In this document: positions 42,380-51,071 of the stretch, piece by piece
Numbering within the stretch: the first letter of the stretch is position 1
Layout: the number at the start of each line of letters is the position of its first letter
Source of the DNA: Armatimonadota bacterium
GTDB lineage: Bacteria; Armatimonadota; Fimbriimonadia; Fimbriimonadales; Fimbriimonadaceae
NCBI GenBank assembly: GCA_023392285.1
Contig: JAEVZK010000031.1
Coordinates: 1-62,924, forward strand
Direction: 5' to 3'
DNA: 62,924 bases
Made by a program: the position numbers and the translations under genes
The notes under the pieces: model-generated
Database searches by the model: none
The model's input: the letters and a program-made list of their open reading frames with translations, nothing else
Told to the model about the DNA's origin: nothing

Positions 42380-43771
42380 TTAGTTTGAGGAGAAAGCGAC
42401 CGCGGGAGTCAGAGGATCAGGCCCAACTTGTCCCACGTCGACCGATAACTGATTAACCGTGAGATTCCATCCGAGGATGACGGGCTTGAGTTGCCGTACC
42501 CCGAGACGGACTTGCACTGTGTTGTCAGCCGTGTTGATGTAGTTAGGAATGTCCGCAACCGGAATGCTCGGAGCCTTGAAGAAAGCGCCATCACCGGAAG
42601 CGTTAGTAGGCTTGCGCTGATCAACTACCGTCCACGTACCAGTAGCGCGATTGAAGAGTGATGTCGTCATCACGCAACTGGGGTCTTGGAACGGAAGCGC
42701 ATTTGCCTTGGCCTTAACCACTGCTCTCAGAAGATGCAGGCTGGTGGTCGGAGTCGCAGGATCAAGCGTTACCGTCGCCGTCACTTCCGCGTTGGGAAGC
42801 GAAGCTACGAACTGGAACCGCTGATTAACAATGACGCTCTGCCCGGCAGTGCCCTGCAGGCGAGTCACGTCGTGAGTGCTCGTCTCGACACCCTTGGTGA
42901 TTGTATAGGCTGAAGCAGTGCCTCGATAGCTGAACGTCCAATCGAACAAGGTGTTCAAGGTGCCGTCTTGCGTACCTGCAGTGCCGTCGCCATCCTGGAA
43001 GGCCAGATTGTTGGTCTGCGATGGGTTGTACACCTTGGTGCCCCAGCGTCCCGGCTGAGCCGAAGAAGCTTGAGTGAGCGTCCCATTATTGTTCGCGGAA
43101 GCGATAATCATGGAATACCAACCCTGGCTGGTGGAAGGCATCGTTAGCGTAATTCCGCTCGTCGTCAGATCGACATTCGAGTAGATGAACGAGCCGGCTG
43201 AAATACCTGAGTAGGACAAGATAATCCCATCGTTAAATGTCGACGGTGCCACTGGTGCGTTTGGATCGAGCGGATCGTCGGAGGTGAAGAAACCAATGGC
43301 GGTAACCGTGTCACCGGTAGCATTGTTCTTCATCAGGAAGTCAATTCCTTGTGCAGGAGTGCCTGGAGTTCCCGCGATCTTGTCCATGTGATACGCCGAG
43401 TATGTTTCTACATAATCGTCCCCAAGAGTCCATCGGTTGCCGGGGCTCTCTGGAAGAAAGGTTTCGCCGTAGAGGCCATCGGTAGGGATGTCGCTGCCGT
43501 CTCCCTGCACCGCGCCTTCATAAGCATCGTAAAGAAGATTTCCGACTCGATTTGCGGTTAGGAAGTCCTGATAAGGGACCACGGGGCCGAGCGGGATGTA
43601 GTGCGTTCGATCGATAAAGCGAACTTTTTGAATTGCGATCGGCTGAACGCGGGTAGGAGCTACCGCGCGCTGGACTGCCGTTGCCGATTGTTTGACTCTG
43701 ATTTGCCCATAGCTCATGGTGACGGCAGCGAGTGCCAGCAAGCAAGAGCTAACTTTCTGGAAATTATTCAA
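42380..43771 (-). CDS. Large secreted protein of unknown function
   Basis: 463 residues. I choose TTG at 43771 because GAGGAGGGG stands just before it and it yields a proper Sec signal (NNFQKVSSCLLALAAVTMSYG). The alternative frame start at 43822 lacks a ribosome site. The mature protein is Thr/Ser/Asn-rich and beta-rich, for example MDKIAGTPGTPAQGIDFL and AGSFIYSNVDLTTSGITL, as in extracellular matrix-type or surface proteins. No domain recognised. There is no PEP-CTERM tail, although the next gene upstream encodes one. Probably exported to the periplasm or surface. Confidence 0.75.
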   Translation of the reverse strand: MNNFQKVSSCLLALAAVTMSYGQIRVKQSATAVQRAVAPTRVQPIAIQKVRFIDRTHYIPLGPVVPYQDFLTANRVGNLLYDAYEGAVQGDGSDIPTDGLYGETFLPESPGNRWTLGDDYVETYSAYHMDKIAGTPGTPAQGIDFLMKNNATGDTVTAIGFFTSDDPLDPNAPVAPSTFNDGIILSYSGISAGSFIYSNVDLTTSGITLTMPSTSQGWYSMIIASANNNGTLTQASSAQPGRWGTKVYNPSQTNNLAFQDGDGTAGTQDGTLNTLFDWTFSYRGTASAYTITKGVETSTHDVTRLQGTAGQSVIVNQRFQFVASLPNAEVTATVTLDPATPTTSLHLLRAVVKAKANALPFQDPSCVMTTSLFNRATGTWTVVDQRKPTNASGDGAFFKAPSIPVADIPNYINTADNTVQVRLGVRQLKPVILGWNLTVNQLSVDVGQVGPDPLTPAVAFSSN

Positions 43772-43870
43772 GTTCCCCTCCTCAAAATGGAGATAAAAGA
43801 TAGTGCCAGTGAAACTGGCCAAATGAAAGTTTAGGAGGCGGCAAGCGCTCTGCGATTGCCGCCGTCGAGA

Positions 43871-44557
43871 TTACTTGGAAGCGCGGCGGCGTCGGATCAG
43901 CGCAAGAGCGCCAAGTCCAAGAGCAGCCATGCTAGCGGGTTCAGGAACGGTGGTTCCGGTGAGACCGAGCGAAAAGTCAGTCGGCTCGCCGACGAGATCT
44001 TGGGTGTCAGTCCAGTCCAAACCTTGCGATGGAGAATTAACGAAACTGTTTCCGTTGTGAATCGGAGAACCGATACCGTTTGCTCCACTGGTGATACTCA
44101 GATAAGAACGTGCATCGGTGCTGTTTGAGTTGTCCAAAGCAATGCCGAGGAAATACGTGCCCGCAGCAAGATTCACTCCGGAAACTGCAGCCGTATACGT
44201 GTACTCAGTGAGACCAAGAGGTGCTCGGCCCGTTGCAACTCTCGTAAAGTTCGTAGAGACTCCGCTTGCAACGACGGTCCCGCCGCTACCAGCCGCAACG
44301 CCTGTGCGAATTTCCCAGTGCAAACCCACACCTGGGGTCGTCGATGTGTCACCGAAATTTCCAAAAACACTTGTAATGGATGACCCATCGCTCAGGGTGA
44401 AGTCATCGTAAACCCAAAAATCGGTGTACGTGCCACCCACTTGAGAAATGATTCCATTTCCACCGTTGGTTAGGTCCACATCGCCGCCGTAAAACAAAGT
44501 TTGCGCTTGTGCCGCGCCTACCACTGAAACCAGCGCTAAAACTGCAATTTTCTTCAT
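43871..44557 (-). CDS. PEP-CTERM sorting-domain protein
   Basis: 228 residues. Sec signal about 1-18 (IAVLALVSVVGAAQAQ). The mature part is beta-rich (YTDFWVYDDFTLSDGSSITS). The C-terminus VPEPASMAALGLGALALI then RRRRASK is a textbook PEP-CTERM signal: PEP motif, hydrophobic helix, Arg-rich tail. Such proteins are cut by an exosortase and sent to the envelope or extracellular matrix. The start is fixed by AAGGAGAG three nt before the ATG. No exosortase gene is in the window. The 207 bp upstream hold no other gene. Confidence 0.9.
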   Translation of the reverse strand: MKKIAVLALVSVVGAAQAQTLFYGGDVDLTNGGNGIISQVGGTYTDFWVYDDFTLSDGSSITSVFGNFGDTSTTPGVGLHWEIRTGVAAGSGGTVVASGVSTNFTRVATGRAPLGLTEYTYTAAVSGVNLAAGTYFLGIALDNSNSTDARSYLSITSGANGIGSPIHNGNSFVNSPSQGLDWTDTQDLVGEPTDFSLGLTGTTVPEPASMAALGLGALALIRRRRASK

Positions 44558-44764
44558 TGCCTCTCCTTGATTGAACTTGTCTCACCTCAAAAATATACGG
44601 GCGAGACCTGTCTTACTTTATCACAGTAAGGACTCGTCGAGGAGTGAGAGAGTTCGAGCCACTTAATTGTTCCCTGAGCCATTTGAACATATCTGAGGCA
44701 TATTTTCAACTTAATTGCGCAATATTTTGCAAGTAAATCCAGCAAATTTATCAGTCAGGTCCGG

Positions 44765-47170
44765 TTAACCCTCTGTTATTTTTATCGAGCACGAGCCAGC
44801 CAGCGATCGCACGTTCAACTGTCGCAACGGCGCTATTCCTCTCACCTCAAGCTGCAGGTTCAAGCCGGAAACTGCTGGAAATCCTTCGACTTCAAAGTCT
44901 CCTACCTTCAACGGCGACTCGGGAGACTCGAGCACGAGGTCGAGAGCGAGACCGGAACAAGTGACCACTGCCTTTCCTTCAGCCCCCACAGCTTGGATTT
45001 CGACGGGTGCGGTGCGCAACTGCTTGGGCTCAGTCAGGAAGATCCAGCGATCAAGATGAGGATACTGATTCTCATACAGGCGAATTGCTGCCTCCTCTCG
45101 CGGCAATGGGGGCAACAAAGCATTGACAGCGTGGATCCTCTCACTTGGTTGCACGGAGAAAGGAACTGCCTGCCGTGCAACCAGTGCGGACGTCGGCAAG
45201 TGGTAGGTCTCCAACGTCATAGTGCCGTCGAACGCTGAATCAGCATCGTTGGCGACGATCACATCTAGGCCGCGTTCGGAAATCTTCGGGCAGAGGAGAA
45301 GCGGCGCAAACAGACGCCTTAATTCCATACCCGCCGGTTTCATCAGACGACGATAATCTTCCAAGGACCAACTCTGGACCGGCCAGCAGTCGTTCGCCTG
45401 CCAGATGAGCGCGCCTCGGCATCGTTTTCCCGCACGGTAATGCTCAATCGCAAACCGCATGGCATCCCGCTGATTGAGCTGGGAATAGTACACCCACTCC
45501 TCTAACGACTGGGATTCGGGGTAGTGCAGGCTGACGTAACTCTTGAACGTCTCCCAGCCCTTGTTGGTCTTGTCGTGCCACAGCACGGTGGGGTCGTCAA
45601 GCTCCAGGTGTCGTTCAGATACATCGCGCCAACTGGCCATCGAACAGGAGGAGGCAAAGCCGAACTCTGAACTGAAGCGCGCGTTCGAATCTCGATAGAA
45701 GGTCCAGTCGCCGCGGCCGTGCCAACTATCCCAATAATGATCGTCGCTGAAGGAGGCAGGATCTTCCGGGACATCCGGCATCCCCTTAACTAATAGCGGA
45801 CTCGACGCTAAATACAGCCGCCCCGGATCGTGGCGCCGGACCACGGCTGGAAGCACTTCTTCAAAAATGGATTCCCCATAGAATCGACTGGGAGCGTCCT
45901 CTCCCGCCCAGTTCCCATACCAAAGAGCCCGATTCTCGTTATTGCCGCACCAGATCGCCAGCGAGGCGCGATCTCGCAGCCGCTTGACGTGAAAGGCCGC
46001 TTCAGCCTCCGCGGCCACACGATGAGATTCATCGTCCGGGTAGAAGCAGCAGGCGTAGGGAAAGTCTTGCCATACCAGCATGCCATTCCGATCGCACTGG
46101 TCGTAGAAGGCTTCGCTCTCGTAGTAGCCGCCGCCCCAGACCCGCAGCATGTTCATGCCTACGGAAGCGAAGCGTTGAATCGCTCCGATATAATCCGCTT
46201 CTCGGATGCGGGAGGGGAACGAGTCGTTCGGAATCCAATTCGCCCCACGGCACCAGATGCCTCTCCCGTTGAGCGCAAATTCAAACCCGCGGCCATAGCG
46301 GTCCGGCTCTTGAATCAATTCGATGGTTCGCAGGCCGACAAATCTGGTGACTTCCTGTCCCGCATCCGTTCGGAAAGTAAAGGGATGCAGGGTGGGCTCG
46401 CCCTCGCCATGGCACCACCAGAGCGCCTCGCGCACCTCACAGTCGGCTCCATCCACCGGCCTCCCGCAGAATTCAAAGCTGACCTGACCGTCGCCCTCGA
46501 GTGTGAACTCTGGCTGGAGCACAAACTTTCCGTCTCCCACTGGCTTCTGTGTGACAGAGCAGCCGGTGAGTCGGCTCCGGTATTCCAGCAATCGAACGGG
46601 TCGCCAGATACCACACGAAACAAGCCGCGGTCCCCAATCCCACCCAAACATGTAGCCCGGCTTTCTGACAAATGAGCGTTCATCAAAAAGGCGGGTGCGG
46701 GTTGGAATCTGATTCTCGGCAAAGTATTCGGATCTTGCCCGGTCGCCGGTACGAACGGCCGAATGAAATTCGATCCGGATTCGATTCTGACCTACTTCCA
46801 ATCGGTCGGTGACCTCCACCTCGACGGGGAGGAAGAAGTTGTCGGACCTTCCAATCAGGGCGTCATTAAGAAAAATGTCGCACACGGTATCGAGTCCCTC
46901 GAAGAGCAGCTTGCGATGGGGAAATTCTGGGGTTGGACTCCACTCGAATTCGCATTCGTAAGTCCAATCAGACTCGTCGATCCATCTCAAGCCCGCTTCA
47001 TTCCGTTCTTCGAAAGGGTTTGCGATCAGGTGGTTGGCGACTAAATCCGTGTGAATGTGACTTGGCACTCGCACGTCCATTTTGGGAAGCGGATGAGTTT
47101 GAAATCGCTCGTACGGCAGACTAGCTTCCCTTCTCCAGGCACGCCAATGAGATAAGGTTGTGGCTTTCAT
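44765..47170 (-). CDS. Glycoside hydrolase family 2, beta-mannosidase-like
   Basis: 801 residues, no signal peptide. The N-terminal jelly-roll sugar-binding domain contains FLNDALIGRSDNFFLPVEVEV. The catalytic barrel has RGANWIPNDSFPSRI, MLRVWGGGYYE and WCGNNENRALW, where the Asn-Glu pair holds the acid/base, and SEFGFASSCS with the probable nucleophile Glu. This order matches GH2 beta-mannosidases, which remove terminal beta-mannose from oligosaccharides in the cytoplasm or periplasm. No transporter gene is next to it. The kinase gene starts upstream on the same strand; its stop is 21 bp before this ATG. Confidence 0.92.
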   Translation of the reverse strand: MKATTLSHWRAWRREASLPYERFQTHPLPKMDVRVPSHIHTDLVANHLIANPFEERNEAGLRWIDESDWTYECEFEWSPTPEFPHRKLLFEGLDTVCDIFLNDALIGRSDNFFLPVEVEVTDRLEVGQNRIRIEFHSAVRTGDRARSEYFAENQIPTRTRLFDERSFVRKPGYMFGWDWGPRLVSCGIWRPVRLLEYRSRLTGCSVTQKPVGDGKFVLQPEFTLEGDGQVSFEFCGRPVDGADCEVREALWWCHGEGEPTLHPFTFRTDAGQEVTRFVGLRTIELIQEPDRYGRGFEFALNGRGIWCRGANWIPNDSFPSRIREADYIGAIQRFASVGMNMLRVWGGGYYESEAFYDQCDRNGMLVWQDFPYACCFYPDDESHRVAAEAEAAFHVKRLRDRASLAIWCGNNENRALWYGNWAGEDAPSRFYGESIFEEVLPAVVRRHDPGRLYLASSPLLVKGMPDVPEDPASFSDDHYWDSWHGRGDWTFYRDSNARFSSEFGFASSCSMASWRDVSERHLELDDPTVLWHDKTNKGWETFKSYVSLHYPESQSLEEWVYYSQLNQRDAMRFAIEHYRAGKRCRGALIWQANDCWPVQSWSLEDYRRLMKPAGMELRRLFAPLLLCPKISERGLDVIVANDADSAFDGTMTLETYHLPTSALVARQAVPFSVQPSERIHAVNALLPPLPREEAAIRLYENQYPHLDRWIFLTEPKQLRTAPVEIQAVGAEGKAVVTCSGLALDLVLESPESPLKVGDFEVEGFPAVSGLNLQLEVRGIAPLRQLNVRSLAGSCSIKITEG

Positions 47171-47191
47171 TTCCAGAACGGGAATCTCGGC

Positions 47192-48250
47192 TTAGGGCAA
47201 CGTAAAGTAGAAAGTCGCGCCTTCTCCGTCGGCCCCATTCGCCCAAACTTTTCCACCGTGGCGCTCGATAATGCGCTTGACGCTGGCAAGGCCCAGACCA
47301 TTCCCGGGAAATTCCGCCGGCGAGTGGAGCCGTTCAAAGCTCTTAAACAGTTTGTCCGAATGGGCCATATCAAATCCCACGCCGTTGTCGCGCACGAAGA
47401 AAGCGCCTTCGTCGCGACCGACTTGGATCGCCGAGCCTCGATATTTGATTGCGTTTCCGATCAGATTCTCAAGCACCACGCGCAGCAAATCCGGATCGGC
47501 CTGGGCAGTGAGATCGCTCTGGACTTCACAGTTCCCGCCTAAGTCAGCGCAAACTTTCGTGGCCAACTCGGATACATCCACTGGCGACACCGTCAATTCT
47601 TTGCGCGACAGTCGGCTCAACTGAAGGATCCCGCTCATGAGCGTATCCATCCTCTTTCCCGCCTCCCGAGCCCGCTGCATAAACACTTTTGCTTCGTTCG
47701 GCAGGCTGTCACCGAAGTCTTCCTCCAACATGGCCAGGTTCGTGTTCACCGAGCGGAGCGGCGCCCGCAGGTCGTGCGACACAGAGTAGCTGAACGACTC
47801 CATCTCCTTGTAAGCTTTTTCAAGCTGCTCGGTGCGCTCTTGAACTCTCTTTTGCAAGTCCAATTCGTTAGTCTTACGCCCATCGAGATCGACCCCAAAG
47901 CCCCGAAAGCCAGCAAGCTGACCATCTTCCTGAAACCACGGCTGAATATGATCTAAGACCCAGCGATAGCTTCCGTTAGGCTGCCTGATTCGATACTCGA
48001 AAGAAAAGGCTTGGCTATCTTCTAGCGCGCTACGGAGTCGAGCATGAAAAGCCTCTCGATCGTCGGGGTGAATGTTCTCATTCCAGTTTGTTTGGTCTAG
48101 CTCTTCGAGAGAACTGCCGATAAAGTTCAATCTCGACTGATTAGCGAAGGTGCATGTGCCATCCGCGTCGCAAATCCAAAGTTGAATAGGCGCGGAATTG
48201 GCCAGCGCTTTAAAATGCTCCTGAGATGAGTCCATGAGGTTCGGTAGCAT
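47192..48250 (-). CDS. PAS-domain sensor histidine kinase (cytoplasmic)
   Basis: 352 residues. One PAS/PAC unit at about 10-135 (PIQLWICDADGTCTFANQSR; YRIRQPNGSYRWVLDHIQPW). A coiled connector leads to the H box YSVSHDLRAPLRSVNTNL with the phospho-His, then the N box LENLIGNAIKYRG, G1 DNGVGFDM and G2 PGNGLGLASVKRI. There are no transmembrane helices, so it senses a cytoplasmic signal. The PAS ligand is unknown. No response regulator is adjacent; the lone receiver at 5833 is a distant candidate only. It lies just upstream of the beta-mannosidase on the same strand. Confidence 0.92.
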   Translation of the reverse strand: MLPNLMDSSQEHFKALANSAPIQLWICDADGTCTFANQSRLNFIGSSLEELDQTNWNENIHPDDREAFHARLRSALEDSQAFSFEYRIRQPNGSYRWVLDHIQPWFQEDGQLAGFRGFGVDLDGRKTNELDLQKRVQERTEQLEKAYKEMESFSYSVSHDLRAPLRSVNTNLAMLEEDFGDSLPNEAKVFMQRAREAGKRMDTLMSGILQLSRLSRKELTVSPVDVSELATKVCADLGGNCEVQSDLTAQADPDLLRVVLENLIGNAIKYRGSAIQVGRDEGAFFVRDNGVGFDMAHSDKLFKSFERLHSPAEFPGNGLGLASVKRIIERHGGKVWANGADGEGATFYFTLP

Positions 48251-48277
48251 CTTACACTTTCAGTCTCTTCGGATGGT

Positions 48278-49144
48278 TCAGAATTTGGCTAAATGCGGAG
48301 CGACGCCGCCCTGGTCCGTTCGGCAGCGGAATACCGAACCTGCAAACGGATCGTCCGCCGATCGAGCATCTCCCCCTGCGGTGGTGATGAACATATCTCC
48401 CATGTCCTCTCCCCCAAAGGCAACGCTTGATACCTTGGATGTGGGCAGGAGTATGCGCTGCGCTTCTTTCCCATCGATTAGGCAAATGAGACAACCGTGT
48501 CCCCATTGAGCCGACCATAGGTGTCCTCGATCATCAATGGCCAATCCATCGGGATGATGGCTCGCTGGATCAAGGGCGATCACTTGCTGGACAGGTCCCA
48601 ACTCTCCTCGGGCGGCGTCGTAACTAAACCGAGTAATCGTTCCGCGGACAGTGTCGGTGTGGAAGAAGTTCCTTCCTCTCTCACCGAAGGCCATCCCGTT
48701 CGATTGCCGCACCGTGTGCAGCAGCGCCCTCACCGACCCTTGTGGCTCGATCACGTACAACCGCAGGTCCTCTTTGCCATCACCCATCATGCCGGAGATG
48801 ATGCGTCCAGCTGGATCAGCGATTGCATCATTGAATCGGTGGCCTGTTTCCCCAGATATTCCGCCGAGAATCACCTCCGTTGCCCCATTGCGCCATTTCT
48901 TGATTCGGCCTTCCTCAAGGAGAAGAACAATTCCGCCATCTTCACAAACCACTAGACCGCCGATCTGTTCGCCAGCCTCGCAGATCAGTTCGTGCTGACC
49001 GTTGATCGGATTGCAGCGGTATAGGAAGCCATTGGGAATGTCAGACCAATACAGCATCCGATCGATTGGATTCCAAACTGGGCATTCGGAATTTTTAGCC
49101 GGAATGTCGACCAGGACCTGTGGCGTGATCAAAGGTTCGTCCAT
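48278..49144 (-). CDS. SMP-30/gluconolactonase family protein
   Basis: 288 residues from ATG 49144 (MDEPLITPQV); the frame is open to 49240 but the extension is not conserved-looking. A six-bladed propeller family: NSECPVWNPIDRMLYWSDIP, EDGGIVLLLEEGRIKKW, NDAIADPAGRIISGMM, RQSNGMAFGERGRNFF and DGLAIDDRGHLWSAQWG. Metal-ligating Glu, Asn and Asp positions look conserved. Such enzymes open sugar lactones (gluconolactone, xylonolactone and the like). A sugar-oxidation role is plausible, but the substrate is unknown. It ends 28 bp before the kinase gene. Confidence 0.9.
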   Translation of the reverse strand: MDEPLITPQVLVDIPAKNSECPVWNPIDRMLYWSDIPNGFLYRCNPINGQHELICEAGEQIGGLVVCEDGGIVLLLEEGRIKKWRNGATEVILGGISGETGHRFNDAIADPAGRIISGMMGDGKEDLRLYVIEPQGSVRALLHTVRQSNGMAFGERGRNFFHTDTVRGTITRFSYDAARGELGPVQQVIALDPASHHPDGLAIDDRGHLWSAQWGHGCLICLIDGKEAQRILLPTSKVSSVAFGGEDMGDMFITTAGGDARSADDPFAGSVFRCRTDQGGVAPHLAKF

Positions 49145-49322
49145 ATCTCTATTCTCACAGATGTCGTTATACGACCTGTTTTTGCGGAACTCTGGTAATA
49201 GCGGGTGGGTCAGAACAACCGTTGCGGCAAGTGCGACCAAGAGTTAGATCCATTCCGTGGCGAGATTGATCGTGCCAAGCTAATCCAACCCTGTCGCGTT
49301 GCTGCTCTTCTAAGGACATGCT

Positions 49323-51071
49323 ATGGCAGAAAACGCATCAGACATCCTCGTCGAAACAATTATGGAGTGGGGGGTCGATACCGTTTTCGGCATTCCCGGG
49401 GATGGAATCAACGGGATCATGGAGGCACTCCGAACCCGGAGGGAGAAAATAAAGTTCATCCAGTGCCGCCACGAAGAAGCGGCCGCATTTATGGCCTGCG
49501 GATACGCCAAATACTCGGGCAAATTGGGCTGCTGTTTAGCCACTTCAGGGCCAGGGGCCATTCACTTGATGAACGGCCTATACGACGCGAAGATGGATCA
49601 GGCGCCGGTGCTCGCGATCACCGGTCAAACGTTTTCTGATCTTAAAGGAACCAATTTCCAGCAAGAGGTGAACACCCTCTCCTTGTACGAAGACGTGACT
49701 GTTTACAACCAAGAAGTCGCGAATCCGAGCCAAATCGAGATGCTGGCAAACGAGGCCTGCCGCCATGCCCTCAGCCACCGGGGTGTGGCTCACATCAGCT
49801 TTCCCGTGGACTATCAAGAGCAGAAGCCGAAGTCGAATGGCTCGATGCACAAGGTTCCGCATGCAACTTCGAGCCGTTGGGCTCCCAAATTGACCATTCC
49901 GCCTCAAGCTGAGCTGCAACGCGCGGCTCAGATACTGAATGAAGCGAAGGGCCCCGTGATTCTGGTCGGTTCGGGTGCCTTGGGGGCGGGCGAGCAAGTA
50001 ATTAGAGCTGGCGAACTCTTGGGTGCTCCAATCGTAAAGGCGCTCCTTGGTAAAGGAGCGGTTCCCGACGATCACCCACTTTGCCTGGGGGGCTTGGGGC
50101 TGCTTGGCACGTCGCCAAGCCAAATCGCTATGGAGCATTGCGACGCCATCCTGATCGTGGGCAGCAGCTTCCCCTACATGGAGTTCTTGCCAAAACATGA
50201 CCAAGCCAGGGGCGTTCAGATCGATGATAAAGCCGACCGAATCGGCTTGCGCTTCCCGGTAGAAGTGGGATTGGTGGGCGACTCGAAACAGACACTCGAA
50301 ACCCTCATTCCCTTGCTCGCCAGAAAGGAAGATCGCAGCTTCCTGGAGAAGATGCAGGAGCATGTGAAAGATTGGTGGGAATTGATGGAGACTCGCGCAA
50401 GGCACGAAACTCCAATCAAGCCGCAGCAGATCGCGTACGAACTCGATAAGGTCGCCTCAGACGACGCGATCGTGAGCACGGATTCCGGCACGATCACAAC
50501 TTGGGTTGCCCGTCACTTCAAGATTCGAGGGAATAGGATGTTTTCATGCTCGGGCAACCTCGCAACCATGGCTCCGGGGCTCCCGTACTCGATCGCCGCC
50601 GCCGTGGCCTACCCTGGCCGACAATCCATTGCCTTTGTCGGAGACGGCGGCTTCACGATGCTCATGGGCGACTTCGTCACAGCGGTTAAATACAACCTGC
50701 CGATCGTTGTCGTCATCGTGAAGAACAACGCCCTTGGCCAGATCAAGTGGGAACAGGTGGTGTTTCTCGGAAACCCGGAGTATGGGGTGGAGCTGCACCC
50801 CATCGACTTCGTTAAGGTTGCTGAGGCCTGCGGAGGTATCGGCATCAATGTGAAGGATCCCGAGCAGCTGCGCCCGGCGCTCGAACGTGCACTCGCAGCT
50901 GGAAAGCCTTGCGTTGTCGAGGTCGAAGTTGATCCGTTCGAACCACCGATGCCGAGCCGGGTCACGGTCAAGCAGGCCGAGCACTTCGCGGAAGCGCTGA
51001 TCAAGGGGGAGCCGAACGGCGGAAAGATCGCCACAACCCTTTTCCGAGACAAGTTAAACGAGCTGCTCTGA
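49323..51071 (+). CDS. ThDP-dependent pyruvate oxidase / pyruvate:quinone oxidoreductase-like
   Basis: 582 residues with three domains of the acetolactate-synthase superfamily. PYR domain (1-180): FGIPGDGINGIMEAL and the catalytic Glu in QCRHEEAAAFMACGYAK. The central FAD-type domain is about 190-330. PP domain (360-540): GDGGFTMLMGDFVTAVKYNL and NN, which hold ThDP-Mg. The profile fits POX/PoxB, which oxidise pyruvate to acetate (or acetyl-phosphate) and CO2, rather than AHAS. AAGGA precedes the ATG. The stop and the next start overlap by one base (TGATG). Its place before two 2-hydroxyacid dehydrogenases supports pyruvate as substrate. Confidence 0.88.
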   Translation: MAENASDILVETIMEWGVDTVFGIPGDGINGIMEALRTRREKIKFIQCRHEEAAAFMACGYAKYSGKLGCCLATSGPGAIHLMNGLYDAKMDQAPVLAITGQTFSDLKGTNFQQEVNTLSLYEDVTVYNQEVANPSQIEMLANEACRHALSHRGVAHISFPVDYQEQKPKSNGSMHKVPHATSSRWAPKLTIPPQAELQRAAQILNEAKGPVILVGSGALGAGEQVIRAGELLGAPIVKALLGKGAVPDDHPLCLGGLGLLGTSPSQIAMEHCDAILIVGSSFPYMEFLPKHDQARGVQIDDKADRIGLRFPVEVGLVGDSKQTLETLIPLLARKEDRSFLEKMQEHVKDWWELMETRARHETPIKPQQIAYELDKVASDDAIVSTDSGTITTWVARHFKIRGNRMFSCSGNLATMAPGLPYSIAAAVAYPGRQSIAFVGDGGFTMLMGDFVTAVKYNLPIVVVIVKNNALGQIKWEQVVFLGNPEYGVELHPIDFVKVAEACGGIGINVKDPEQLRPALERALAAGKPCVVEVEVDPFEPPMPSRVTVKQAEHFAEALIKGEPNGGKIATTLFRDKLNELL

